This document shows positions 46,001-53,407 of a stretch of 63,060 bases of DNA, one piece after another. Origin of the DNA: Lentisphaeria bacterium (GTDB lineage: Bacteria > Verrucomicrobiota > Lentisphaeria > Victivallales > UBA1829); NCBI GenBank assembly GCA_017503545.1, contig JAFVSW010000037.1:1-63060 (forward strand), given 5' to 3'. Within the stretch, counting starts at the first letter, position 1, and each line of letters starts with the position of its first letter. The notes beneath the pieces were generated by a model. It saw only the letters and a program-made list of their open reading frames with translations, did no database searches and was not told where the DNA came from. The position numbers and the translations under genes were made by a program.

Positions 46001-46377
46001 ATACTGAAAAGGGCATTCCCTTTATCAAGCAGATACACCGCACCGCCGCAATATGCCGTTGAACCTTTAATATTTTCCGCTTTGACGTAGTAGGAAATGG
46101 TATATGAAGTATCCGACTCCAAACGGACGCTCTGCGCCAAAAAGGAATGTTGTTTGACACTGTTATTGACAATCTTGAGAACAGCATCTTTTCCGCCCTG
46201 CTCCGGCACAACAGTGATTTCTCCGGTGGGAGGTCCCCATGACTGACGGGACCAATACGGGATTTTCTTTTTGTTCACTTGTGAAAACTCGCCGTTATAC
46301 ACAAGATTATCTTTTGCATTCAGCAGAAAACTGCACAACAATGCAAAGATAAGAGGAATTGTAATTTTTACTTTCAT
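43018..46377 (-). CDS. Secreted CBM4_9 / glycoside hydrolase-like protein
   Basis: 1119 residues with a signal peptide (MKVKITIPLIFALLCSFLLNA). Residues about 25-190 are a CBM4_9-type jelly roll (NLVYNGEFSQ, YTISYYVKAENIKG, VWYDKVRIEKK). A long middle part contains a probable TIM-barrel (about 350-730) with IKAIAVDYEPGAYTHCF near 485, where the acidic residues may be catalytic, and FWLISDP. Beta-rich domains end the protein. I cannot assign it to a named GH family. It follows the prepilin-like gene 5 by 32 nt and is third in an operon led by the GntR/LacI regulator. ATG 46377 was chosen because the signal peptide begins there. Confidence 0.75.
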   Translation of the reverse strand: MKVKITIPLIFALLCSFLLNAKDNLVYNGEFSQVNKKKIPYWSRQSWGPPTGEITVVPEQGGKDAVLKIVNNSVKQHSFLAQSVRLESDTSYTISYYVKAENIKGSTAYCGGAVYLLDKGNALFSMGDKLYHHATGTFNWKRVEHNFRTKKLRSSSVALVFSLRAVTGTVWYDKVRIEKKKKVEQTAPQAFLYPVDFQNRNWYLNSNFPNALLLRAKLDRKWMPGNHLQMILDVPEGVEYLGSGALLPVSNAAKKTVFEKDTYNKKAIKRDGKNYVRYTLTFAPGFTEKLGKNFAWENYNRIYFRATGQPRIAGKVYWKLRSRTNETKEQFFVLNVLPSLQMPARPCERFQLCLARLWHMITPAGVSDAYLDFWNSLQKRPWISNPYYINAYPETEQKKIYSRYHYSFHLPASASMPWITSLYNAVAKNRFPGKFPKVVRADGSKIPISVSPWYLIEDPENLIWETLFKEYAVTVRKNPNIKAIAVDYEPGAYTHCFSPESRKRFAAFAKLKTVPSTDVILVKHREKWLKFRIEEHRKILERLSKAIKKHLPGVQFWLISDPLQPGKQRVAEWCGVDVQASDPDVDIHQDMPYYTGEQFYNVMKLNIAELKKPCFPFIDPSENAEMYYSRYNPATVMQNILIVASLGGYGIGFWPNDVFDGRYLESIKESYRVVAETEKIYALPYRDSGTFRAKCRNVLEIETSSENGKKITLTIPPIDRKIRVLHHQSADADLLTVFNFSDRTSAILELAIPGFSGKCSGVEELVKQIRLTENGKNLSSDRIRKGFLAEIAPNGTAVFRIRKKAENVPGTMRPVEQKYFAGKLKQNKLHASSGTSFRPFKEKDSSAMWGVLPEKDNAVVYLEHQGKGRIGIEALDGGEIVSWEPDGKVGNDLLYHQGRGFFGRFQLNAPEQLPGPYPFELQAIRKTKTGPEVLFDYTVPDYANASAVKNPLTGLKVSKKISLQNAGKKIVLTFTFYNPSKKTMNFSFKVNNYPRIGGNYAEKAHLPGVTQIICGSKSFIPGSPKSDRMLLKNKDAAPELRKHLLYKRIPIEIIKPGPITVKAGKEMMETVKIVPDSKTAGFYSWANTVTGYTVEPISDVLTLQPGKQISWSCSYEIVR

Positions 46378-46409
46378 TTTCACGCAACCTTCATATAAAA
46401 TTATTTTTA

Positions 46410-47186
46410 TCAAGGAACATAAACAGGTGTACTTGCAGATATTTGCAGTAAGATATAATAAGGTCCCGCAGTATCAGGCAGCAACTTTGATGCCTGATGC
46501 TGCCCAATTGCTTCCACATGACCATCCATCATGGCAACATTGGCATGTTTTCCATGACGCAGGGTCATATAATAATTTTGCCCCGACCAGGAACATACAA
46601 TATAGGTCATATATTCTTTATTTTTCGCCCCGCTGTCAGCAATAAATCCGGTTGTGGAAGGTCTGTGTTTTTTGGTGATGGCATGATAAGGCACTTTACC
46701 ATAGGAAAACGGACCGTTGAAGAAAACGCCATAGGTATAAAACCAACTGTACGGATCGTTTTCCTTGACACGGGATTTCTGTATAGTGGGACATTCCGCA
46801 CTTTTCGGAACGATCATTTTTTCTTTGTATAAATATTCCGCCCAAAAAGTCGGAGTACCGTTTGCATTGAATGCAGGGAAATACCCATTGTACTGGTCAC
46901 AATACATGATTGCGGCAAGGGACATCTGTTTGAGATTATTGGAACAGGACCCCTTTTTTGCCATCGCCTTGGAACTCTGCAATGCCGGCAAAAGCATGGC
47001 AGCGAGAATCGCAATGATGCTGATGACAACAAGAAGTTCAATCAGCGTAAAGTGTGCCTTTGAAGGCGTAAGGAGCTGCAATTTTTTAAGATTGTTTTTG
47101 CGGCCATCCAACGGCAAAACACCGTTTTTAGGAGTAATACTCACCACGGTCTGATCAAAAAGTTCTCTCTGATGCTTTTGTTTCAT
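46410..47186 (-). CDS. Prepilin-like protein 5 with long leader (H-X9-DG type)
   Basis: 258 residues. The [20 protein letters not shown] helix is preceded by about 45 residues, far longer than a normal prepilin leader, and by His instead of Gly. The ATG has a GGAG site 8 nt upstream and no good later start exists, so the leader seems real. The C-terminal [17 protein letters not shown] fits H-X9-DG. It lies between the GntR/LacI regulator gene (18 nt) and the secreted GH-like gene (32 nt), so this pilin and enzyme are probably under that regulator. Confidence 0.85.
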   Translation of the reverse strand: MKQKHQRELFDQTVVSITPKNGVLPLDGRKNNLKKLQLLTPSKAHFTLIELLVVISIIAILAAMLLPALQSSKAMAKKGSCSNNLKQMSLAAIMYCDQYNGYFPAFNANGTPTFWAEYLYKEKMIVPKSAECPTIQKSRVKENDPYSWFYTYGVFFNGPFSYGKVPYHAITKKHRPSTTGFIADSGAKNKEYMTYIVCSWSGQNYYMTLRHGKHANVAMMDGHVEAIGQHQASKLLPDTAGPYYILLQISASTPVYVP

Positions 47187-47204
47187 GATACGATCTCCTG
47201 TTCT

Positions 47205-48302
47205 TTATTTTTTGGATTTATGTATTCTTTTTTTGCAAGATCCCCGTTCGATCAATATGGCATCACTGGGGGATGATGTCATGGGTTCCTGATGCAGGAT
47301 CAGCCGTTCCAGCTGTTCGGTTGCCATACGGGTAATTTCACGTACAGGCTGAGCAAAAACTGTCACGGGAGGATCCAATTCCGCCATAAATGCGGGATCA
47401 TCAAACGCAACAACAGATAAATCATCGGGTATTTTTACCCCTAATTTTCTGCATGCGTCATACAATTTAGCAAGTCTGCTGAAATCGCTCAGAAGCAGAG
47501 CGGTCGGCATATCACCATCTTTTAACAGACGTTCCAATAAATCTTCATAACTCTCCTGATACTGAATTTGAATGATCCATGAAGGATTGATCGGAAGTTT
47601 TGCCTGCCACATGCCATGTCTGTAACCATCTTCCCGCTGACGCGTACCGCTTGAGTTTGACCTGGTGGTAATACCGATTTTCGTATGCCCCTGTTTATGC
47701 AGATATGCCACCGCTTTTTCACAAACTTGCCGATGATCGGAGCCGAAAGAATGTCCTTCCAATCCATCCAGACATATCCCGACTGTCACAATCGGTATTT
47801 TTTTCCGGATCAATTCATGAATTTGAGGAGCAAAATGTTCCTGTGGACACAAAACCAATATTCCGGCAAGACGGTACTCACGAATCGCCTGTTCATATTG
47901 ATCCGGCGTACGGATCAAAGAAATAATATCTACATTACGACTGGTCCAATACGAATAAAATTCCTGCAATACCGCTGTAACATAACATTCATCATTGATG
48001 ATCGGCTCATGTGCAATAATACCGACACGGGAAAATCCGGGCGCAATACTCTTGCCGGAAATATAGGTGCCGGATCCGGAACGTCTGGCCAATAATCCTT
48101 TTTGAACAAGAATATCAAGGGCTTTTGCTGCCGTCGCGGGGGAAACACCCCAACTGTCCGCCAATAAACGTTCACTGGGCAAACGCGTTCCCGCCTCCGG
48201 CTTGTTGACAACGATCCAATTTCCCAACAGATCAGCCAAGGCACGAAACTTCGGCAGGCGTATATCTTCCGGGAGCTGTAATTTTATTTCATCAATATTC
48301 AT
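47205..48302 (-). CDS. GntR/LacI-type hybrid regulator
   Basis: 365 residues. The N-terminal GntR winged helix (about 15-85) contains RLPSERLLADSWGVSPATAAKALDILVQKG and GSGTYIS. Residues about 90-350 form a LacI-type sugar-binding fold (VGIIAHE, GHTKIGITTR, DLSVVAFDDPAFM). It is probably a repressor relieved by a sugar from the glycan degraded by its operon. The ATG follows GAGG. The promoter contains its likely own operator (48335-48358). The related GntR protein at 24696 has a different operator sequence upstream. Confidence 0.9.
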   Translation of the reverse strand: MNIDEIKLQLPEDIRLPKFRALADLLGNWIVVNKPEAGTRLPSERLLADSWGVSPATAAKALDILVQKGLLARRSGSGTYISGKSIAPGFSRVGIIAHEPIINDECYVTAVLQEFYSYWTSRNVDIISLIRTPDQYEQAIREYRLAGILVLCPQEHFAPQIHELIRKKIPIVTVGICLDGLEGHSFGSDHRQVCEKAVAYLHKQGHTKIGITTRSNSSGTRQREDGYRHGMWQAKLPINPSWIIQIQYQESYEDLLERLLKDGDMPTALLLSDFSRLAKLYDACRKLGVKIPDDLSVVAFDDPAFMAELDPPVTVFAQPVREITRMATEQLERLILHQEPMTSSPSDAILIERGSCKKRIHKSKK

Positions 48303-48321
48303 ATCAAACCTCTTCTGCTAT

Positions 48322-48358
48322 AATTTAGAACATCTATTGTTACTTTTCAATAACAATA
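48322..48358 (-). promoter_or_regulatory. Promoter and operator of the GntR/LacI regulator operon
   Basis: Minus-strand TTGAAA (48350-48345), a 17-nt spacer and TAAATT (48327-48322). The -35 box lies inside the perfect inverted repeat TATTGTTA (48335-48342)-N8-TAACAATA (48351-48358), which also contains TATTG-N8-CAATA (48335-48352). Repressor binding here would block the polymerase, so autorepression is likely. Confidence 0.65.
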
Positions 48359-48994
48359 TGCTGCTTTTTTCCACCTTTATCGCCATAGTATACTACATAA
48401 GTACCATATGGTGATTTTCAAAAAAAAGACTTGTGAGTGCAACCGGACGGGAAATAGACCTCCATCGCGAATAACCGGATGGAGTATTCCAATAAGCCGG
48501 AAAAGATTGATAAACTGGTATATCCATGACAAAAAAGTATTTTTCAAAACATGGATCACTGTGAAATTTTTACCGGACCGCTGTAAGAAATCAAGAAATT
48601 TCATTCAAAAATCAAAGGAGGGAAATTATAACAGAGAAAATATTTTTCCGGAAAAATTTGCATTTTGCAAATTGTGTGCTACATTAGACGATATAACACA
48701 TAACTTACTTAAGCGATTGAAATGAAAAAGAAAAAACACAGGGGGCGACCCCGATGGGGTTCCAACCCGTCTATCGAATTGAATTTGCATGTATACCCGC
48801 TAAAGGTATTTTCCAACACAATTGAATCCTGTTTTGTACATCGTGTATTGCGTATGAGACGATGCTGATCAGACTGTCTCCAAGTCTCGTTATTTCTTAC
48901 GCCCGCAATATTAACGCACGTTATTTTATCCGGACAAAAAAATAAACAAAAAGATTCCGGGGCGTGCAACAGAAGGTTTCAATAATTAAGCATT
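48359..48994. other. Long intergenic region without a supported gene
   Basis: About 640 nt. Possible short frames (for example 48722-48868, 48 residues, starting MKKKKHRGRPRW) have no ribosome site, and I recognise no family. A GC-rich patch at 48739-48767 contains ACCCC-GAT-GGGGT. On the minus strand AGACT (48897-48893) pairs with AGTCT (48885-48881), and T-rich sequence follows the GC-rich patch, so an unrecognised RNA or a decayed gene is possible. Confidence 0.3.
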
Positions 48995-49975
48995 ATGTTT
49001 GCTTTTGTTTCAAGTGTTTGTACTGTACTGATCGTCTCATTTTTATGTTCTTTGACAGAGTCTGTTATTCTGAGTACGAATATCAATGCGCTGTCAAAAG
49101 TCAATCCCACATCCTATGAAAAACGTACGCAGGATGTTTGGAATCGTTTACGCAGCAATATCAGTAAACCCATTGCTGCCGTTCTGATTCTGAATACGAT
49201 CGCCAATACCGGCGGATCTGTTATGGCAAGTTCGGCGTTTCAAACGTTATTCGGCGCACAAAGCATGTGGATTTTTTCTCTCGCCATGACAGTTGCCATT
49301 CTCTGTGGAACGGAAATTCTCCCCAAGATCATCGGGGTGGAATACGGAAAACATCTGTTAGGTAAGTTGGTTTATCCCCTGTATTTTCTGACAAAAGTTT
49401 TTGCACCGATCATTCTGTTTACCGAATGGATCGCAAAACCATTCAAAAAAGAAGGCAGTCAATCCGGATTGGAACAGACCACTTCCGCCGCCGATATCAT
49501 TGCGTATGCAGCAACTGCCCGTTCCAGAAAAAGCATTGATATGGAACAGGAATCCATCATTGTCAATGCCATTAAACTGAAACATGCTTCCGTGAAAAAA
49601 ATCATGATTCCGCGGGATTCCATTCAATATATCATCAACGGTACATCTTTGGAGGAAAACGAAGAACGGTTCGGCGGTGTATTAAGCAAAACACGTTATC
49701 CGGTCTGCGAAACAAGCGATCTTGATACGATTATCGGCACAATCAATTACAAAAAATTTGAATTGCGCCATGGTGATCAGGCAAAAGATTATACTTCCAT
49801 GACACGGGAACCCGTTTATGTCAATGAAGATATGACTCTGCTTCAGGCATTGAAAATGATGCGCTGGAATAAACGGCACATGCTGTTCGTGCGGGATCCT
49901 GATAACCGGCTTTCCGGTTTGATCACGCTGGAAGATATTATGGATGAACTGGTGGATGTTGCTCTGCCCGATTGA
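48995..49975 (+). CDS. CNNM/DUF21 membrane protein with CBS domains
   Basis: 326 residues. The N-terminal DUF21/CNNM domain has three to four membrane spans (about 1-140) with NTIANTGGSVMASSAF and GTEILPKIIG, which is typical. A CBS pair follows (about 190-325; MIPRDSIQYI, then HMLFVRDPDNRLSGLITLEDIMDELV). The C-terminal CorC/HlyC domain found in many relatives is absent. Relatives take part in magnesium or cobalt export, or are wrongly named hemolysins. The ribosome site is poor. It is convergent with nudC, 9 nt away. Confidence 0.85.
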   Translation: MFAFVSSVCTVLIVSFLCSLTESVILSTNINALSKVNPTSYEKRTQDVWNRLRSNISKPIAAVLILNTIANTGGSVMASSAFQTLFGAQSMWIFSLAMTVAILCGTEILPKIIGVEYGKHLLGKLVYPLYFLTKVFAPIILFTEWIAKPFKKEGSQSGLEQTTSAADIIAYAATARSRKSIDMEQESIIVNAIKLKHASVKKIMIPRDSIQYIINGTSLEENEERFGGVLSKTRYPVCETSDLDTIIGTINYKKFELRHGDQAKDYTSMTREPVYVNEDMTLLQALKMMRWNKRHMLFVRDPDNRLSGLITLEDIMDELVDVALPD

Positions 49976-49984
49976 TTTGCTTGA

Positions 49985-50827
49985 TCAATCCGCTTCATTG
50001 CCGCCGGAATGACCGGGAAAAATCGCATCAATAATCTGCCGGGCGATACTGCCTTTCATCGGCAATTCCGGCAGATTATCCGCGGTAAACCACCCCAGGG
50101 AAGTCAACTCCACCCCGTCCGGCGTTGCGTCTCCGGATTCATATTCCGCTTCAAACGCCAGCATCAAACTGTTGGGAAACGGCCAGGGTTGACTGGCAAG
50201 ATAACGGATATTTTTTACACGCAAAGAAGTTTCTTCCAAAATTTCACGCTGAACCGTCTGTTCCACCGTTTCTCCGGCTTCCATAAAACCGGCAATCAGA
50301 CTATGCACATTCCGTTCAAAATTCCGGTTGTGTGCCAATAATAACTGATCCCCTTTCCGCACGGCAACGATCACTGCCGGTGAGATCTGGGGGAAATACA
50401 TGGCTCCACATTCCGGACATTTCAACGCAGAATCGTGGGACGATGGCACAAGCTCTGCCCGGCAAGCCCCGCAATACCGATGCTGTTTTTTCCAGAATAC
50501 CAATTTTTGTGTGCGGCTGATGGCATGCCATAAACATTCCTCCGCTTCCGTCAGCAAACGACGGGTCAACACACGCTGGAATCCACTGGGCAATGTTTCC
50601 GGCAATTTGCATTGTCCGCCGAAACAGGGGCGGTCATACAATTTACCCAAGTACAATAGATTTTCTGTAATACCCGGCAGAAACGTCTCCACCTCCTGAA
50701 CCGTGGGGAATGTCCAATCACTGGTTACAACCGTTTCTCTGCCGCAAAATAAAATGCAATAGGAGGCGGATAAAGATTCGCATTTTTCAGCAAAAACACG
50801 TGCAAGAGCCGATTCCGCTTCAAACAT
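49985..50827 (-). CDS. nudC: NAD+ diphosphatase (RNA decapping)
   Basis: About 280 residues. A zinc ribbon (CGACRAE and CPECGAMYFP) precedes the Nudix box GFMEAGETVEQTVQREILEET, and the NudC-specific SQPWPFPNSLM follows, which separates it from other Nudix enzymes. It hydrolyses NAD(H) and may remove NAD caps from RNA. In the Nudix box the usual EExG glycine is Ser. ATG 50827 has GAGGG about 9 nt upstream. It is last in the lipoprotein-yicC-cysE-yggS-nudC operon. Confidence 0.92.
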   Translation of the reverse strand: MFEAESALARVFAEKCESLSASYCILFCGRETVVTSDWTFPTVQEVETFLPGITENLLYLGKLYDRPCFGGQCKLPETLPSGFQRVLTRRLLTEAEECLWHAISRTQKLVFWKKQHRYCGACRAELVPSSHDSALKCPECGAMYFPQISPAVIVAVRKGDQLLLAHNRNFERNVHSLIAGFMEAGETVEQTVQREILEETSLRVKNIRYLASQPWPFPNSLMLAFEAEYESGDATPDGVELTSLGWFTADNLPELPMKGSIARQIIDAIFPGHSGGNEAD

Positions 50828-50838
50828 GATCCAATCCC

Positions 50839-51522
50839 TCAACGACCGCCGAAAATTGCGGTTCCGATCCGGACAATGGTAGATCCTTCCGCAATGGCAT
50901 ATTCATAATCGCCACTCATTCCCATGGAAAGTTCGGGCATTACAATGCCGTATTCCTGCGCTGCACGATCGCGGAATTGGCGCAATGCCGCAAACGTGTT
51001 GCGGATCTCCGTTTCCGGCGCATCGAATGCAGCCATGGTCATCAAGCCTTTGACATGAAGATTTCCGGCAGGCAAAGCCGCATCCAGCAGCATACGCAAG
51101 GAATCATATCCGCCGGTCAAACCGGTTTTGGATTCCTCGCCGGAAAGATTAAGTTCCAGCAGAATATTAAGATCACTGCCGGATGCCTGTAATTTTTCAA
51201 TAAGTTTCACCGAATTCACACTGTGGATCCAGGCAGCCAGACTTGCCGCTTTTGCCGCCTTATTACTTTGCAGATGACCGATCAGATGCCAAACCGGCGG
51301 GGTTGCCATTTCCGCAAACTGCGGGACTTTTTCCGCCAGTTCCTGTACCCGGTTTTCTCCGAATTCCAACTGACCGCAGGACAATGCTTCCGCAATATCA
51401 GAAGCAGGGAATGTTTTGGATACGGCAAGCAGACGGACAGAATTTTTTTCCCGTCCGAACCGCTCTTCCGCACGGGCAATATTTTCTTTTACGCGGGCAA
51501 GATTATCACGGATGGAAGACAT
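50839..51522 (-). CDS. yggS: YggS/PROSC family PLP-binding protein
   Basis: 227 residues, the usual length for this single-domain alanine racemase-fold protein. The PLP lysine lies in LLAVSKTFP near residue 35, with FGENRVQEL, WHLIGHLQSNK and the C-terminal LSMGMSGDYEYAIAEGSTIVRIGTAIFG all typical. It takes part in PLP homeostasis and has no strong enzymatic activity in known members. ATG 51522 is preceded by GGAG. It lies 17 nt after cysE. Confidence 0.94.
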   Translation of the reverse strand: MSSIRDNLARVKENIARAEERFGREKNSVRLLAVSKTFPASDIAEALSCGQLEFGENRVQELAEKVPQFAEMATPPVWHLIGHLQSNKAAKAASLAAWIHSVNSVKLIEKLQASGSDLNILLELNLSGEESKTGLTGGYDSLRMLLDAALPAGNLHVKGLMTMAAFDAPETEIRNTFAALRQFRDRAAQEYGIVMPELSMGMSGDYEYAIAEGSTIVRIGTAIFGGR

Positions 51523-51539
51523 AACAGCAATACTCCGTT

Positions 51540-52475
51540 TCAATTTTGTTTACTTGATTTCCGGATGGTCAATTCCGGGGCGGCAATGGTGATCTTGGTT
51601 CCGGGTGCCGTGTTTTCTGTCAGCCAGACGTTACCACCGATAATGGAACCTTTCCCGATGGTGACTGCACCCAGAATGGAAGCACCGGCATAGATCGTCA
51701 CATTATCTTCAATGGTCGGATGCCGTTTTGCTCCTTTAATGATCATACCGCAAGCATCTTTCGGGAAGGAAAGCGCACCCAATGTGACACCTTGATAAAT
51801 CTTGACATCGTTCCCGATTTCTGCCGTTTCACCGATCACGACACCGGTACCGTGGTCAATAAACAAACCTTTTCCCAGACAGGCACCGGGGTGAATATCG
51901 ATCCCCGTGATCCGGTGTGCATATTCCGTCATCATCCGGGGAATCATGGGAACTTTGCTGCAATACAGATTATGGGCGATACGCTGAATGGAAATCGCAC
52001 GTACCCCGGGGTAACTCAAAACGATTTCATCAAGGGTTCTTGCCGCCGGGTCGCCATCGTATGCGGCTTGGATATCCAATTTCATGGATTCCCGTAATTC
52101 GGGAATGGATTCCAACAGATTCCGCGCGGCACTTTCCGCGGTTCCGGAACAGTCGCAGATTTCTTTTCCTGCGGCACGGCAAACATAACGGTTTGCACGG
52201 CAAATCAGATCCCGCATGGAAATATAAGTTGTCGCCAGCAATTCGCCTACGGCATAAGGTAAAGTCGAAGTGGAGTGAACCGCATGAGTACCGAAACCGG
52301 GGAAAATCAATTCCAGGATCCGGTTCAGATTATCCAGAATCTCTGCTTCCCGGGGCAGATTCTGCCGTTCATTGTGATTGACTGCAATATTATCGGCATA
52401 CGAAGCACAGATACGCGCGGTCAAATCGGCAATAAAATCTCCGTTTGTTTCAAAATCCTGTTCCAATTTCTGCAT
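51540..52475 (-). CDS. cysE: Serine O-acetyltransferase (EpsC-like)
   Basis: 311 residues. An N-terminal helical domain (about 1-180) is followed by a left-handed beta-helix of hexapeptide repeats (about 190-290; GIDIHPGACLGKGLFIDHGTGVVIGETAEIG, HPTIEDNVTIYAGASILG), which carries the active-site histidines. It makes O-acetylserine for cysteine synthesis. The long N-terminus is of the EpsC type rather than short CysE. No cysK is nearby. AAAGGA precedes the ATG. Member of a five-gene minus-strand operon. Confidence 0.92.
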   Translation of the reverse strand: MQKLEQDFETNGDFIADLTARICASYADNIAVNHNERQNLPREAEILDNLNRILELIFPGFGTHAVHSTSTLPYAVGELLATTYISMRDLICRANRYVCRAAGKEICDCSGTAESAARNLLESIPELRESMKLDIQAAYDGDPAARTLDEIVLSYPGVRAISIQRIAHNLYCSKVPMIPRMMTEYAHRITGIDIHPGACLGKGLFIDHGTGVVIGETAEIGNDVKIYQGVTLGALSFPKDACGMIIKGAKRHPTIEDNVTIYAGASILGAVTIGKGSIIGGNVWLTENTAPGTKITIAAPELTIRKSSKQN

Positions 52476-52490
52476 CGTATGAGTCCTTTC

Positions 52491-53384
52491 TTATTCGATG
52501 TTCTGCACTTGCTCACGCATCTTTTCCACTTCCGTTTTCATGGAAACTATACGCTTGGATATTTCCGGGACCGGGGCTTTGTTCCCTAATGTATTGACTT
52601 CCCGGAAAATTTCCTGGGTAATAAAATCAAGCGGTCTGCCCGCCGGTTCTTTCGCCTGCTCCATGACAGAACGGAAATGGGTAAAATGACTGCGCAGACG
52701 GACGATTTCTTCCGTCACATCGCACTTATCCGTAAAGATCACCAATTCACGGAGAAACCGTTCATCGGAAGGATCGGCAAGGAATCCGGCTTCCGTCACC
52801 CGATCAATCAACTTCTTGTATTGCAGCTTGGGCAAACCGGCAGCATAAGGTTCCAATTCCGTCAAGGAGTTCTCCAGGAAGGAAAGACGCTGTTCCAGAT
52901 CGACTTTCAACCGTTCGCCTTCCGCAGTCCGCATTGCGACCAGAGACTCCACAGCCTGCGTTGCAATGTTACTCAAAAGTTTTTCCGTTGTTTCAGAAAC
53001 AACAGATTGGGTTGCAGCTTCTGCAACGCCGGGAATGGTAAGCACAGCCACAGCATCAGCAAAGGAATTCAAACCATGGCGTTTCTGCAATGCTTTTGCC
53101 ATTTCCGCATATCGGCCGGCAAGAGAAAGATCAAAGGCTTCATCTGCAGCACCTTCATTCGCTGTCTGAAAAGCACGGACTTCCACCCGCATCAACAGGG
53201 AACCTCTGGAAACTTTTTCAGAAACGATACCGCGCAACATACTTTCATACACCGCAATTTCATGGGGCAGTGAACACTTCAATTCAAACTGCTTCCGGTT
53301 GATGCTGGATATTTCCACGCGGAAGGAGATACCGGCAGAGAGATCACCCCCGCAAGCATTCCCGAAACCTGTCATACTTCTCAT
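52491..53384 (-). CDS. YicC/YloC family endoribonuclease
   Basis: 297 residues with the family's N-terminal MRSMTGFGNA, a central helical region, and C-terminal GRPLDFITQEIFREVNTLGNKA. YicC proteins are RNases affecting small-RNA and mRNA turnover. In many genomes yicC precedes gmk and rpoZ, but here cysE follows, 15 nt away. It begins 23 nt after the upstream lipoprotein gene. Confidence 0.93.
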   Translation of the reverse strand: MRSMTGFGNACGGDLSAGISFRVEISSINRKQFELKCSLPHEIAVYESMLRGIVSEKVSRGSLLMRVEVRAFQTANEGAADEAFDLSLAGRYAEMAKALQKRHGLNSFADAVAVLTIPGVAEAATQSVVSETTEKLLSNIATQAVESLVAMRTAEGERLKVDLEQRLSFLENSLTELEPYAAGLPKLQYKKLIDRVTEAGFLADPSDERFLRELVIFTDKCDVTEEIVRLRSHFTHFRSVMEQAKEPAGRPLDFITQEIFREVNTLGNKAPVPEISKRIVSMKTEVEKMREQVQNIE

Positions 53385-53407
53385 ATTTCTGTTCTTTCCT
53401 GAAAATC

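Noticed and set aside
48735-48990. Possible tmRNA because of the GGGGGCGACCCC start
   Set aside because: No tag peptide ending in ALAA, no T-arm with GTTCGANTC and no closing acceptor stem were found on either strand.
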